A stretch of DNA of 6,481 nt, from contig CAMVDI010000106.1 of NCBI GenBank assembly GCA_947166205.1, forward strand, positions 1 through 6,481, written 5' to 3'. The notes below the pieces were generated by a model. The model searched no databases and had not been told where the DNA came from. It was given only the letters and a program-made list of their open reading frames with translations. Of the stretch, positions 5,700 through 6,481 are shown one piece after another; position 1 is the first letter of the stretch, and every line of letters begins with the position of its first letter. This stretch comes from an uncultured Clostridia bacterium. GTDB taxonomy: Bacteria; Bacillota_A; Clostridia; Christensenellales; Aristaeellaceae. A program made the translations under genes and the position numbers.

Positions 5700-6481
5700 A
5701 TGAGAAGACAGATTCGATGGCTCCTGGAGAATATGGACGGCCGGTTCCGGCGGCGGTACTTCGCCGCCCTCGGCATCTCCGTGTTCACGTGCCTTCTGCT
5801 GCTGGTCAACCCCTCCCTGACCCAAAGACTGGTCGACGACGTGATCGTGGCCCAGAACCCGGACCCGCTGCTGCCGATTCTGGGCGTCATGCTGGCGGTC
5901 AAGCTGGGGCGGGAAGGCCTGCGCTATCTGATGGTCATCTTTCTGGAAACCTCCTCCCAGAGCGTGGTCTACAACCTTCGGAGACGGCTGTTCGAGAAGA
6001 TGCAGTACAATGACATGACCTTCTTCGACCGGAACCGCACCGGGGATCTGATGACCCGCATGAGCGCCGATCTGGACTGGTGCCGGCATTTTCTGGCCTA
6101 TATCGATTACCGCATCGTGGACGCGGTATGCACCTTCCTGTTCGCCACGGTTTATCTGGCGACGGTGAACTGGAAGCTGACCCTGCTGCTGATCGCCATC
6201 ACGCCCCTGCTGCTGGTGATCACCAAGCTGTTTTCCAGGCATGTGAGGCCCCGCTTCGTGTTCATGCGGGAAAAGCTCAGCGAGATGAACACCGCCGCCC
6301 AGGAGAACATCGCCGGGCAGCGGGTCGTGAAGGCTTTCGCCCGGGAGGATTATGAGCAGGAGCGCTTTGAGGAGAAGAACCGGGCTTTCATGGAAAGCCA
6401 TCTGCGCATCAACAAGCTCTGGGTCACCTTCCATCCCCTGATCGAGATGATGGTCAACGCCATCCAGCTGGTCACGGTGTT
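5700..6481 (+). CDS. ABC exporter half-transporter, N-terminal membrane domain (partial)
   Basis: The frame opens with ATG at 5700 (MRRQIRWLLENMDGRFRRRY) and stays open to the right edge, giving 260 residues without a stop. It matches the type-IV (exporter) ABC membrane domain found in MsbA/LmrA/BmrA-like proteins. A basic N-terminus leads into helix 1 (about 21-48) and helix 2 (about 57-85). The coupling-helix region FFDRNRTGDLMTRMSADLD is at 108-126. Two close helices follow (about 139-179), then the conserved E202..AGQRVVKAFAREDYE stretch at 202-218 and the start of another helix. The nucleotide-binding domain (Walker A, signature, Walker B) should lie beyond the window, so substrate and activity cannot be judged. 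Such genes often come in pairs forming heterodimers; whether a partner follows is unknown. It has its own promoter and lies behind a strong terminator, so it is a separate unit from the upstream genes. Confidence 0.9.
   Translation, partial: MRRQIRWLLENMDGRFRRRYFAALGISVFTCLLLLVNPSLTQRLVDDVIVAQNPDPLLPILGVMLAVKLGREGLRYLMVIFLETSSQSVVYNLRRRLFEKMQYNDMTFFDRNRTGDLMTRMSADLDWCRHFLAYIDYRIVDAVCTFLFATVYLATVNWKLTLLLIAITPLLLVITKLFSRHVRPRFVFMREKLSEMNTAAQENIAGQRVVKAFAREDYEQERFEEKNRAFMESHLRINKLWVTFHPLIEMMVNAIQLVTV

Noticed and set aside
5108..6013. A 301-codon plus-strand frame spanning the gene end, the intergenic region and the exporter start
   Set aside because: It runs through a terminator, two promoters and two genes in another frame, with proline/glycine/arginine-rich low-complexity sequence.
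5589..6434. A 281-codon minus-strand frame opposite the ABC exporter
   Set aside because: The plus-strand frame from 5700 has exporter motifs and a ribosome binding site; this frame is Q/H-rich shadow sequence.
1..6481. CRISPR arrays, tRNA or rRNA genes, transposase genes, phage attachment sites
   Set aside because: I saw no regularly spaced repeats, cloverleaf-like segments, transposase motifs or flanking target duplications anywhere in the window.

Overview
The window is GC-rich (roughly 60%). Gene order, purine-rich Shine-Dalgarno sites, a TTG start and the style of the proteins suggest an uncultured high-GC Clostridia-type Firmicute, possibly a gut or rumen Christensenellales-like lineage. 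That placement is inference; there is no rRNA or other marker in the window.

Bases 1-2050 hold the distal part of a spermidine/putrescine ABC importer operon, all on the plus strand: the 3' end of a PotB-type permease, a complete PotC-type permease and a complete PotD-type binding protein. The genes are separated by 2-3 bases and each ribosome binding site lies in or at the end of the gene before it. The ATPase (potA) is not in the window and presumably lies to the left. The binding protein has an ordinary secretory signal without a lipobox, and two ligand-pocket positions differ from E. coli PotD.

Bases 2051-2174 are a short gap with a weak hairpin followed by T residues and a perfect 32-bp palindrome. 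Bases 2175-5417 encode a 1080-residue membrane c-di-GMP enzyme with the order 7TM, GGDEF (intact), PAS, GGDEF (degenerate), EAL (all expected catalytic residues present), PAS-like tail. The pairing of a PotD-like protein with a membrane GGDEF-EAL protein recalls the NspS/MbaA polyamine-sensing pair of Vibrio cholerae and is the most interesting hypothesis here.

Bases 5418-5699 are a structured intergenic region. It contains an imperfect direct repeat, a strong bidirectional terminator, further GC hairpins, a good minus-strand promoter that would yield a roughly 105-nt RNA ending at that terminator, and a plus-strand promoter with a 5' hairpin ahead of the next gene. From 5700 to the right edge runs the membrane domain of an ABC exporter half-transporter, cut off before its nucleotide-binding domain.
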